Below are positions 7,337-14,740 of a stretch of 64,000 bases of DNA, in pieces; within the stretch, counting starts at the first letter, position 1; the number at the start of each line of letters is the position of its first letter. Where the stretch lies: contig JBGANS010000001.1 of the NCBI GenBank assembly GCA_044222195.1, positions 1-64,000 of the forward strand, written 5' to 3'. The position numbers and the translations under genes were made by a program. Under the pieces are notes generated by a model, which was given only the letters and a program-made list of their open reading frames with translations, ran no database searches and was not told the DNA's origin. This DNA comes from JAHBXE01 sp044222195 (GTDB lineage Bacteria > Planctomycetota > Phycisphaerae > Phycisphaerales > UBA1924).

Positions 7337-8293
7337 CTAGAGCGAGGGCGCAGAGGCGAGCGGGACAACCGCGGCGGCGGCCTGTTCCGCGGTGGGCGGG
7401 TGTTCGAGGTCGATGGGAAGGTAGACGCCCCGCTCGTGGTCGCTGTTGAGGACGACGGCGCAGGGTGGGATGAGCGTGACGCCGTTCTCGGCTTTTTCGT
7501 GCCCGAGGATGAAGAGGTTGACGCCCCAGCGCTCGACGAGGTCCTCGAGCTGCTCGGCGTCGTAGCCGCGTCCCCAGACCATGATGTGGGCGGCGCCCTT
7601 GCGGGGCTCGTAGTCCTCGGGCGTGAGGTCGCGTGAGAGAACGGTGGGGTCAAAGCGGTCCATCATCGCGGTGCTGGGGACGCTGTGCGCGACGAGGATG
7701 TCCTTCTGCTGGCCCGGCGCGCCGCAGACGCAGCGCAGGGCCAGGGGCATGGAGAAAATGAACTCGCGGATGGCCTCCGCGACGATCGGCGCGCGTTCGC
7801 CGAAGGCGTCTTCGAGGCCGTTGTTGAACGCCTCGACGACCTTCACGCCGTCCTTGATGATCCCCGCGCCCATGACCTGCGCGAGTTCGTGGTTGGCGAG
7901 GATGGTGTGAACCAGAGCGGGGTGGTCGGCCTTGAGGGCCGCGACGCGCGTGAGCATGCGGTAGGAAAAGTCCGCGCCGTTGATGAGGCGATCGGAGTGG
8001 ATGATTTCGTGGAGGACGAGATGGGAGGGGGCAGTGACGGAGTGACGGAGTGACGAAGTAACGGAGTCAGGAACAGCGACTTCAGATTTGGCTTCGTTAC
8101 TGCGTGACTGCGACTCTGCGTCACTGCCATCAAGCCCCGCGGCCTTCACCAGCCGCGCCAGGTGCAGCGGGTTGTCGTGGAGGTCGCCGGTCGCGATGAG
8201 CCGCCCGGGGGCCTCGATGCGGTCGATGGACCGGACGCGGCAGGGCGCTTCGCGATTGGCCTTCGCTCCGGCGAGAAAGGTGTCGCGGACCAC
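7337..8293 (-). CDS. Calcineurin-like metallophosphoesterase with repeat-encoded insertion
   Basis: A 318-residue protein with the metallophosphoesterase signature: GDLHDN (about 37-41), an ANHE version of GNHE, then AHSVPS and LGHEKAE, giving the Asp/His/Asn metal ligands of the two-metal site. The substrate is unknown. Residues about 57-90 (Ser/Arg/Thr/Val-rich, containing SLRHSVTAPS) are encoded by an imperfect palindromic repeat at 8031-8129 that also occurs in asnS. This part is probably an inserted surface loop, and the frame is preserved. GTG 8293 is used here; the frame continues protein-like upstream to a CTG at 8323 that is preceded by AGGAG, so the true start may be 10 codons earlier. 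Confidence 0.8.
   Translation of the reverse strand: MVRDTFLAGAKANREAPCRVRSIDRIEAPGRLIATGDLHDNPLHLARLVKAAGLDGSDAESQSRSNEAKSEVAVPDSVTSSLRHSVTAPSHLVLHEIIHSDRLINGADFSYRMLTRVAALKADHPALVHTILANHELAQVMGAGIIKDGVKVVEAFNNGLEDAFGERAPIVAEAIREFIFSMPLALRCVCGAPGQQKDILVAHSVPSTAMMDRFDPTVLSRDLTPEDYEPRKGAAHIMVWGRGYDAEQLEDLVERWGVNLFILGHEKAENGVTLIPPCAVVLNSDHERGVYLPIDLEHPPTAEQAAAAVVPLASAPSL
8031..8129. repeat. Palindromic repeat element inside the metallophosphoesterase gene (copy A)
   Basis: Two imperfectly complementary 33-nt arms (8031-8063 and 8097-8129) are built from short units such as AGTGACGG/AGTGACGC on the left and TGCGTCACTGC on the right, with a 33-nt middle. The element is read in frame by the gene on the minus strand. 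Related copies are at 55759-55860 (asnS) and, as a single arm, 8424-8445. Confidence 0.8.
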
Positions 8294-8330
8294 GTCGGCG
8301 TTCTGGAGATCGATCTGACGCAGAGAACTA

Positions 8331-8335
8331 CTCCT
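8331..8335 (-). promoter_or_regulatory. Shine-Dalgarno candidate that would decide a CTG start
   Basis: On the minus strand AGGAG lies 7 nt upstream of CTG 8323, in frame with the metallophosphoesterase and after an in-frame TGA. The intervening codons read LRQIDLQNAD, which looks like real protein. Translation may start here rather than at GTG 8293. Confidence 0.45.
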
Positions 8336-8384
8336 CGGTCAACTCGCCTTCACCACCAGCCATCGGCCGGAACGATGGCATGAA

Positions 8385-8425
8385 TCAGCTCTTGAGCGCC
8401 AGCCAGGCCTCCTTGCCGGTCTTCA
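8385..8425 (-). pseudogene. Detached C-terminal codons of the Ser/Thr kinase gene
   Basis: After the kinase stop (TGA 8448-8450) the same frame passes through a repeat arm with a second TGA and then reads GVKTGKEAWLALKS before a TGA at 8385-8387. This looks like the original end of the kinase, now cut off by the repeat arm at 8424-8445. The stretch is short, so this is inference. Confidence 0.45.
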
Positions 8426-8445
8426 CTCCGTCACTGCGTCACTGC
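8424..8445. repeat. Single arm of the GTGACGCAGTGACGG repeat family (copy C)
   Basis: A 22-bp match, CACTCCGTCACTGCGTCACTGC, to arms of the palindromic elements at 8031-8129 and 55759-55860. It lies directly after the kinase stop codon. Confidence 0.75.
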
Positions 8446-8447
8446 TC

Positions 8448-9317
8448 TCAGTGCTTCTCGTTCCCGCCCTTGGCCCGGATGATTCCCAGGATGAGATTGA
8501 GGCGGTCGGCGACGGTGTGCATGGATTCGGGGCGCTTCTCGGGGTCGACCTCGATGCACTGCATGATGAGCTCGTTGAGCTTGGGGTGGATCCTCGGGTT
8601 GAGCTCGATCGCCGGCGGGGCCTTCTCGATCATGTGGTCCTCGCGCGAACCGATGAGCGAGTCCTGCGAGGCCAGGGCCGTGGGGATGGCCTTGCGCGTG
8701 AGCGTCCAGTACATCGTTGCGCCGAGGTTGTAGATGTCGGTCTTGGCGGTGATCGCGCGCCGGTGAACCTGCTCGGGGGCGATGTAGTCGGGCGTGCCCT
8801 GGATGCGTTCCTTGACGGTGCCGATCTTGCACGACTGGCCGAGGTCGATGATCTTGGCCACGCCGTCCATCACCATGATGTTGTTGGGCTTCATGTCCGC
8901 GTGGACAAAGCCGCGGTCGTGCATGTGGGCCAGGGCGCTCGCCACCTGGTGGAAGATGTCGACGGCCTTCTGGAAGGTCCGCGGCGGCTGGCGCTCCTCG
9001 CTGATGCCGTCGACGAACTCCATCACCAGGAAGAGTTCCTTGGTGGTGACGAGGTTGGTCTTTTTCTTGATCATCCGGTCGATCTTGCGGATCGAGGGGT
9101 GGTCAAACTCGGAGGCGATGCGGTATTCCATCTCCGCCTGGTCGAGGAACCGCTGGTCCTTGGCGTCGTTCTTCTCGACGTGCTTGAGGGCCCAGATCTG
9201 CTTGGACTTGGGGTCCTGGACGAGGTAAATGATGGAGGCGGCGCCGCGTCCGATTTCCTTCAGGACGCGGAACCCTTCGATCATTTCACCGGGCTTCTTC
9301 TGCTCTGCCACCGGCAC
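8448..9317 (-). CDS. Serine/threonine protein kinase (Hanks type), probably 3'-shortened
   Basis: A 289-residue soluble kinase domain with no membrane segment. The Gly-rich loop is IGRGAAS (22-28), the likely ATP lysine is Lys45 in ALKHVE, and the catalytic loop is HADMKPNN (HAD, 139-141, where HRD is usual). The metal-binding DFG is DLG (158-160), and GTPDYIAPEQV marks the APE region. The catalytic Asp and metal Asp are kept, so activity is possible; substitution of the HRD Arg suggests regulation without activation-loop phosphorylation. The gene ends at a repeat arm, and in-frame codons beyond it look like its former C-terminus. An 8-bp hairpin (9333-9353) lies in the leader. Confidence 0.92.
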   Translation of the reverse strand: MPVAEQKKPGEMIEGFRVLKEIGRGAASIIYLVQDPKSKQIWALKHVEKNDAKDQRFLDQAEMEYRIASEFDHPSIRKIDRMIKKKTNLVTTKELFLVMEFVDGISEERQPPRTFQKAVDIFHQVASALAHMHDRGFVHADMKPNNIMVMDGVAKIIDLGQSCKIGTVKERIQGTPDYIAPEQVHRRAITAKTDIYNLGATMYWTLTRKAIPTALASQDSLIGSREDHMIEKAPPAIELNPRIHPKLNELIMQCIEVDPEKRPESMHTVADRLNLILGIIRAKGGNEKH

Positions 9318-9646
9318 GAATACCCCTCAAACGCTCTCTGGCTCACAGAGAGCCTTGATCGACAGCACACCCGGCCATACCAACCGACGTGACCGAGAGC
9401 ACGAACTTTCGCGCTTCTCTCGATCAACCCTCGGCCGCCCGGATACCCCGACTATGGGGTGTACGGCTCCCTACCACCAACCCTAGGGCCACCAGTATCG
9501 CCGCAACCGGGCCAGAGTTCAACGCCCGGGGGGATCATGGTACCCGATCTTGATGGATTCCCTTCCGTGCCGGAGCGGGGAGCGGATGCAGGTCCGGGGC
9601 CGCCCAGACGCAAAGGAAGGTGACTTTTGGGGATTATCACACGGGC
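9318..9646. other. Gene-free interval upstream of the Ser/Thr kinase
   Basis: About 330 bp between the kinase start and the amidase stop. It holds one clear hairpin (GCTCTCTG / CAGAGAGC, 9333-9353) 16 bp upstream of the kinase start. No gene, RNA or clear promoter was recognised in the rest. Confidence 0.55.
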
Positions 9647-10327
9647 TTAGCGCGTGCGGACCAACTGGGCCCGGAAGGCCGCTTCGGGAAAGAACCCGCC
9701 CGGGTCGTTGGTCTGGGCAATATCGCGGTGCAGGTAGACGCGGTCGGCGGGGATATTCAGCCGTTCCGCCAGCGTGGAAATCAACTGGTTCAGCCGCCAC
9801 ATCTGGCGGTCGGTGGGCGGGGTGCGGCTGAAGTCGCCCACCAGGCAGATCCCGATGGAGTTTCGGTTGAACCAGTCGCCTTGCTTGCCGGCGGCGTGGG
9901 CGCCCTGGACCTGGTCCAACCAGCGATATCCGACGTGAATTTCCCCATCTTCCAGGCCGGAACCGTTGCCAACCAGGAAGTGGAAGCCCATACCTTCAAA
10001 GCTCGCGGCCTTGTGCTGGGCCTCGATGCTGGAGGGTGAGCCGAAGGCCGAGCCGGACTGGTGGACGACAATGGCCTGCCAGCGGTTCCGGGGAACCTCC
10101 GCACGGGTGCGGAAGATGGCTTCGATGGAAGTGGGCCCGGCGGCCGCGACCATGGGGGGCAGGGCCAGGCCGCTCGAGCCCATCCTGGGCCCGCCTTGCA
10201 GGACCCAGAGCAAGCCTCCGACGCCGGTCATGGCCATCAGCAGGGCGCCCCAGACCACGCGGGTGCGGGACTGCTGCGGGGCCTTGACGGCCTTGCGCGA
10301 CCTCCGAGTTCGACGGGGCTTTCTCAC
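9647..10327 (-). CDS. N-acetylmuramoyl-L-alanine amidase (amidase_2/PGRP fold)
   Basis: A 226-residue protein. A basic N-terminus (KPRRTRRSRK) is followed by one transmembrane segment (about 24-44), so it is probably membrane-anchored with the enzyme outside. The amidase domain covers about residues 80-226: IVVHQSGSA (His89 ligand), GFHFLVG, YRWLDQVQGAHA and VYLHRDIAQTNDPG (second His ligand). These match zinc amidases that cut the bond between MurNAc and L-Ala in peptidoglycan. It is probably monocistronic: 181 bp separate it from the lipoprotein stop upstream, and the next downstream gene is 329 bp away. Confidence 0.88.
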   Translation of the reverse strand: MRKPRRTRRSRKAVKAPQQSRTRVVWGALLMAMTGVGGLLWVLQGGPRMGSSGLALPPMVAAAGPTSIEAIFRTRAEVPRNRWQAIVVHQSGSAFGSPSSIEAQHKAASFEGMGFHFLVGNGSGLEDGEIHVGYRWLDQVQGAHAAGKQGDWFNRNSIGICLVGDFSRTPPTDRQMWRLNQLISTLAERLNIPADRVYLHRDIAQTNDPGGFFPEAAFRAQLVRTR

Positions 10328-10508
10328 GAGTTCCCGGTCCCTGGGACTTGCCTGACTGATACGACCGTTGCAACCACCACGATCGTATGAAATGAATCGG
10401 ACAGAGGCGCGAACATTCTTCCAAAAGAGATTCGCGCGATCGGAATAAACGCGCGATTCATGCCATCTTCCGCGCGCCGGTTATCGCGACTCACGAGTGA
10501 AAGTTCTC

Positions 10509-10706
10509 TCACTCACGGGGCGTGAGGCGTCGTTTGAGGTCCGGCCGTCGACGCCCGTAATCATCGAAAATGTACTGGTCCGCCCGCTGATTTCGCACCG
10601 CGTCGTAGCGATCAAAGGGCGAGCGCGGCTCATCCGGAGAGAGCAGCGGCGGCGCGCACGCGCCGAGCAGCACGGTGACGCCGAGCATCGCCGCGATGCG
10701 GATCAA
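10509..10706 (-). CDS. Small predicted lipoprotein
   Basis: A 65-residue protein starting at TTG 10706 (Met-Ile-Arg-Ile-Ala-Ala). It has a short hydrophobic segment and a lipobox LLGAC, so the Cys would be lipidated. The mature part is short and charged (SPFDRYDAVRNQRADQYIFDDYGRRRPDLKRRL). The frame is open further upstream, but that part is Arg/Pro-rich and non-protein-like. An ATG at residue 7 would leave too short a signal peptide. Function unknown. Confidence 0.6.
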   Translation of the reverse strand: MIRIAAMLGVTVLLGACAPPLLSPDEPRSPFDRYDAVRNQRADQYIFDDYGRRRPDLKRRLTPRE

Positions 10707-10843
10707 TGATCGGCCTGTCGGATGGTGTCGGTTGCGCTGGTCCACTTCGGGGCCAGTGTAGCGGCGCGGGTGCGCGGCTTGCGAGGGCGAGGGGCGAACG
10801 TCGGCACCCCACATCTCGTGGTAGCGATCGCGGGACCACAAGA

Positions 10844-11356
10844 TCAGGGAAGGAGGCGCCCGTCGGGGGCCAGCCGGAGCTCGCCAGCCGCGAGGGCCTG
10901 GCGGATGCCCTCGTAGGTGGCTGCGCACACGGCGGTCGCCACGTTGAGCGATCGTTCGCCCGCGGCCATGGGAAGCGACACGACTTCATCTGGGAAACGG
11001 CGGAGTAGTTCGTCCGGAAGGCCGGCGGTTTCCTTGCCAAAGACGAGGTGATCGCCGCGTCGGATGGGGGCGTCAAAGACGGTCTTGGTGGCCTTGGTCG
11101 AGAAGAGCCACCGGCGGGCTGGGGGTGGGTACGCGGCCACGTAGAGATCCCACGAGTCATGCTCGCGGACGCTCAGGCGGGGCCAGTAGTCGAGCCCCGC
11201 CCGGCGACAGGCTTTCTCGCTGGTGGAAAATCCCAACGGGCGGATGAGGTGCAGCATCGCCCCGACGGCGACGCAGGTGCGGCCGATATTGCCGGTGTTG
11301 TTGGGGATTTCGGGCTGGTGGAGGACGATGTGGAACAGCGGGTCGGGACCGGTCAC
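10844..11356 (-). CDS. trmL: tRNA (cytidine(34)-2'-O)-methyltransferase TrmL
   Basis: A 170-residue SPOUT enzyme of the usual TrmL length. It methylates the ribose at wobble position 34 of leucine tRNAs using S-adenosylmethionine. Seen motifs are HQPEIPNNTGNIGRTC (motif 1), LVFGKETAGLP (motif 2) and RSLNVATAVCAATYEG (motif 3, part of the trefoil knot). GTG 11356 overlaps the stop of the upstream gene (GTGA), implying translational coupling to the thioredoxin-fold protein. Confidence 0.95.
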   Translation of the reverse strand: MTGPDPLFHIVLHQPEIPNNTGNIGRTCVAVGAMLHLIRPLGFSTSEKACRRAGLDYWPRLSVREHDSWDLYVAAYPPPARRWLFSTKATKTVFDAPIRRGDHLVFGKETAGLPDELLRRFPDEVVSLPMAAGERSLNVATAVCAATYEGIRQALAAGELRLAPDGRLLP

Positions 11357-12660
11357 TTCGACTTGGCCTCGATGAACGCACGGTCGGCGGCGCGGCGGGC
11401 CTTGACGGCCGGGTCGACGGCAACGATGGTCTCAATCGCGTACTTGAAGTCGGGGCCGTCGGACCACCCGATCCAGCGGATGATTCCGTCTGAACTGACG
11501 ACCATGGCGCCGGGGAGGGGGAACCCATCGCCGCTGCCGCCACCGCTGCCCAGGATGGGGGCCAGGCTGGTGCCCTGGAAGTCGGGCGCGAGCGCGTGGC
11601 TGTACTTGCGGGACTGGATGAAGTTGGCGTACTTCTGGGCGAGCTTGGGGAGTGACTCTTCCTCGACCTGCTGGCCGTTGGGGCGGAGGGTTTTCATGGA
11701 AATCGCGGCACCGATGACGGCGAGGTCGCGTTCGTACCTGGTCTGCAACTCATCCATCTGAGGCATGACCTTGGCGTAGGACTGGGTCACGTCGGGGTGC
11801 CAGACGTAGATGACGATCGCCCGCCCCTGAATCTCGGGCTTGGCCGGGTAGTACGCGGGGGGCGTGAAGGCGAGCTTGACCTCCTTGAACTTCTTGGTCG
11901 TTTCGTCGTACAGCCCGACTTTCTTGGCCAGCTCCGTGTCCATCTTCGGCCACGCCACGTTCTTGTAGTCGGACGCCTGGGGATGGACGTAGCCCGGGGG
12001 CACCGCCGGAAGCGTGGACAGGTCGATCGTCTTGTTGATCTCCGATGTTCGGCGCTTGGTGCCCGCTTCGGCATCCTCACGCTCGCGGCGGATCCGGGGC
12101 AGGTCGTTGGCCTGTTCGCGGGTTTCCTTGACCAGTTCGGCGCTGGCTTCGTCCACCGAGGCGCTCGAGACCGCGGCGTAGCGCAGGTGGCCGGCGCGGT
12201 CGAAGAAGTAGAACATCGGGTCGTGATCGATCTTCAGGGACTTGCGGAACTCGCCGGAGGCGTCGTGCGCCAGCAGGAACGTGATGCCGCGAGCCTTGGC
12301 GACGGACGCGGCCTCGTTCCAGCCTTCCTTGTTGTGCACGCCCACGACGATCAGACCCTGCGGGCCATACTTGGCGGCGGCGCTCTGAGCGATGGACATC
12401 ACCTTGAGAGAGGCGGGGTGCCAGCTGGCCCAGGTCACGACCATGACGGCCTTGCCCTCGAGGGCGGCGGGAGTCAGGGCGTCACCGTTCGCCCAGGCGG
12501 CGAGCTTGGACCAGTGTTCGGCCGGGAAGTTGGTCAGCTCCATGCGGTCGAGGTCGGCGCGGAGCTTGCCCGTCGATTCGCGGACGATGTCCGACGCGGG
12601 AGCATGGGCGACGAACAGACACGAAGAGAGCGCGGCGACGGTCAGGGCTCGGAACAGCAT
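11353..12660 (-). CDS. Exported protein with two thioredoxin-like domains and no cysteines
   Basis: A 435-residue protein with a signal peptide (about 1-22). The first domain has a TlpA-like strand VMVVTWASWHPASLKVM, where the usual WCxxC is replaced by W-H-P-A. The second starts with IVIYVWHPDVTQSYAKVM and also lacks cysteines. A charged linker (about 185-215) joins them. The only Cys in the whole sequence is in the signal peptide, so redox chemistry is excluded. A binding, chaperone or scaffold role is more likely, but this is inference. The gene is upstream of trmL and overlaps it by 4 bp. Confidence 0.8.
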   Translation of the reverse strand: MLFRALTVAALSSCLFVAHAPASDIVRESTGKLRADLDRMELTNFPAEHWSKLAAWANGDALTPAALEGKAVMVVTWASWHPASLKVMSIAQSAAAKYGPQGLIVVGVHNKEGWNEAASVAKARGITFLLAHDASGEFRKSLKIDHDPMFYFFDRAGHLRYAAVSSASVDEASAELVKETREQANDLPRIRREREDAEAGTKRRTSEINKTIDLSTLPAVPPGYVHPQASDYKNVAWPKMDTELAKKVGLYDETTKKFKEVKLAFTPPAYYPAKPEIQGRAIVIYVWHPDVTQSYAKVMPQMDELQTRYERDLAVIGAAISMKTLRPNGQQVEEESLPKLAQKYANFIQSRKYSHALAPDFQGTSLAPILGSGGGSGDGFPLPGAMVVSSDGIIRWIGWSDGPDFKYAIETIVAVDPAVKARRAADRAFIEAKSK

Positions 12661-12761
12661 GGAACACTCCCGGTCTTGAGGCTCGGAACATTCCCGAACG
12701 AGGGGCGGGCACAGATTCTAGTAGGACGCCCGGACCGGATGCTTGTTCGCCGGGAATGCGG

Positions 12762-13640
12762 TCAGTGTTGCGTAACGGGCGGAGGCGTGGCCGGGCCTTG
12801 AGACGGGCGAATCAGGCGGCTCAGGGCTATTCCGGCGGCGACCACGACGTTGAGCGAATCGACCCCCGGGAACATGGGGATTCTGACGTGGCCATGGGCC
12901 TTGGCACGGGCCGCGGGGCTCAGACCCGGGCCTTCGGCACCCAGGAGAAGGGCGACGGGGGCGTTGGGCCGGAACTCTTCGAGAGAGACCGCTTCGGGAT
13001 CGGGCGTGAGGGCGACGAGCTGGAACCCGGCCCGCCGGACCAGATCAAGGCTATCGGGCCAGGGGGACAGCGTGGCGAAGGGCAGCCGCAGGGCCGCGCC
13101 CATGGAGACGCGGATCGCCTTCCGGTAAAGCGGGTCACAGGAGCGGGGCGAAAGCAGGATGGCCGAGCCATCAAGACCTGCGAGGGCGGCGGTGGTACGG
13201 AAGATTCCCCCGACGTTGTCGTGGTTGGCGAGGTCTTCGAGAATCACGAGGGCGCGGGCACGAGCGATGAGCGCGGCGGGGTCCTGTGGCGGGGGTCGAA
13301 TTCCGGCGGCGAGCACGCCGCGATGAATGTGGAACCCGACGATGGAGGACATGGCCTCGAGCGAGACGAGGTACACGGGAACATCGGATGCGAGCGAATC
13401 GAAGGCGTCTTCCATCGTGGCCAGCCGGGTGGGCGTGATGAGGATGGAACGGGGCTTGAGAGAGGAAAGCAGCAGCTGGCGGACGACCAGTTCCCCTTCC
13501 GCCATGAAGAGGCCGGAAGGATCGGCGGCGGCGAGATCGGACATGGCCGCGAGTTGGCGGTCCTTGAGATTGGCGTAGTCCGCCAGGCGCGGATCGGCGG
13601 GGTCGGAGATGGGAATGATCTGCGGCCCGCGGAGCGGCAT
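12762..13640 (-). CDS. TrmH/SpoU family RNA 2'-O-methyltransferase
   Basis: A 292-residue protein with an N-terminal substrate-binding part (about 20-115; LFMAEGELVVRQLL is typical) and a C-terminal SPOUT domain. Motif 1 is LEDLANHDNVGGIFRTTAAL, motif 2 LLLGAEGPGLS and motif 3 VDSLNVVVAAGIALSRL. It is expected to methylate a ribose in tRNA or rRNA; the target cannot be told from sequence alone. It is divergent from uppP, with 59 bp between the starts. Confidence 0.92.
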   Translation of the reverse strand: MPLRGPQIIPISDPADPRLADYANLKDRQLAAMSDLAAADPSGLFMAEGELVVRQLLLSSLKPRSILITPTRLATMEDAFDSLASDVPVYLVSLEAMSSIVGFHIHRGVLAAGIRPPPQDPAALIARARALVILEDLANHDNVGGIFRTTAALAGLDGSAILLSPRSCDPLYRKAIRVSMGAALRLPFATLSPWPDSLDLVRRAGFQLVALTPDPEAVSLEEFRPNAPVALLLGAEGPGLSPAARAKAHGHVRIPMFPGVDSLNVVVAAGIALSRLIRPSQGPATPPPVTQH

Positions 13641-13699
13641 GGCCGATCGTAGAGTCAGTGCCGGGTCCTGAATGGTGGTCGCGAGTGCGGAGAGTCTGA

Positions 13700-14740
13700 G
13701 TGGAACTGTGGCAGGCGATCGTGCTGGGGCTGGTTGAGGGAATCACCGAGTACCTGCCGGTCAGCTCCACCGGGCACCTGATCCTGGTGTCTTCGGCGAT
13801 GGGGCTGGACACGGTCGAGCAGAAGAATGCGATCGATGCGTTCAACATCGTGATCCAGGGAGGGGCGATCCTCGCGGTGCTCGGCCTCTATCGGGCGCGG
13901 GTGGCTCAGATGGTCCGGGGGCTCGTCGGGCGCGATGCCCCCGGCCGCCGGCTGCTCATCAACCTGATCGTCGCGTTCATCCCCGCGGCGGTGCTGGGCA
14001 AGCTGCTCGACGACTGGCTGGAGAGTCACCTGTTCTTTGCCGGGCCGGTGCTGGCGGCCCTGTTCCTGGGCGGGCTCTACATGATCGGGCTGGATCGGTA
14101 CCAGAAACGGACCGCGGCGAATGCGGATCCCGCCGTGTCGCCGGCTCGCGGCGGCGGGCTCGAATCGCTTTCGCCCGTCAAGGCCCTGGTCATCGGGCTC
14201 ATGCAGTGCGTCGCGATGTGGCCGGGAACGAGCCGGTCGATGATGACCATCACCGGGGGGATGGTGGTGGGGCTTTCGCCCGTGGCCGCGGCGGAGTTCA
14301 GCTTTCTTCTAGGCCTGCCCACGCTGGGCGCGGCGACGCTGTACAAGCTGTACAAGAACTTCTCGCACGCGCACGCGACGCACACACCCAATCTGTTCGA
14401 GCAGCTTGGGGTGATGCCGGTGGTGGTGGGGCTGGTGGTGGCGGCGGTGTCGGCGGCGCTGGCGGTGAGGTGGCTGGTGGCGTTTCTGAACCGACACGGC
14501 CTGGCGGCGTTTGGGGTGTACCGGATTGTGCTGTGCGCGGCGCTGCTGGCGATGGTGGTGTTCGGGCTGGTGAAAATCACGCCGAAGGGTTCATCACAGC
14601 GACCCAAGGGCGCCGACGTGAGAGCCGTGTCGAGAGAAAGACCAGAGCCAGATGGGCCGATGATGTCCGCGAGGGAGAGAACCAGCTCGAATTCCAATCC
14701 GTGCGCCACGGCGCCTGTGTGGATGTCTCAACGCCTATGA
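13700..14740 (+). CDS. uppP: Undecaprenyl-diphosphate phosphatase UppP (BacA family)
   Basis: A 346-residue inner-membrane enzyme that converts undecaprenyl diphosphate to the monophosphate used as lipid carrier in peptidoglycan synthesis. Both catalytic motifs are present: EGITEYLPVSSTGH near the start and WPGTSRSMMTITGG (about 174-187). The usual family length is about 260-290. Here the last 55 or so residues form a soluble, low-complexity tail (Arg/Ser/Pro-rich) after the final membrane helix, probably from a lost stop codon. It ends with ATGA overlapping serA, suggesting coupled translation. Confidence 0.95.
   Translation: MELWQAIVLGLVEGITEYLPVSSTGHLILVSSAMGLDTVEQKNAIDAFNIVIQGGAILAVLGLYRARVAQMVRGLVGRDAPGRRLLINLIVAFIPAAVLGKLLDDWLESHLFFAGPVLAALFLGGLYMIGLDRYQKRTAANADPAVSPARGGGLESLSPVKALVIGLMQCVAMWPGTSRSMMTITGGMVVGLSPVAAAEFSFLLGLPTLGAATLYKLYKNFSHAHATHTPNLFEQLGVMPVVVGLVVAAVSAALAVRWLVAFLNRHGLAAFGVYRIVLCAALLAMVVFGLVKITPKGSSQRPKGADVRAVSRERPEPDGPMMSARERTSSNSNPCATAPVWMSQRL

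Noticed and set aside
8031..8129. Possible CRISPR array because of repeated short units
   Set aside because: Units are 7-10 bp, contiguous and palindromic overall, with no spacers and no cas genes.
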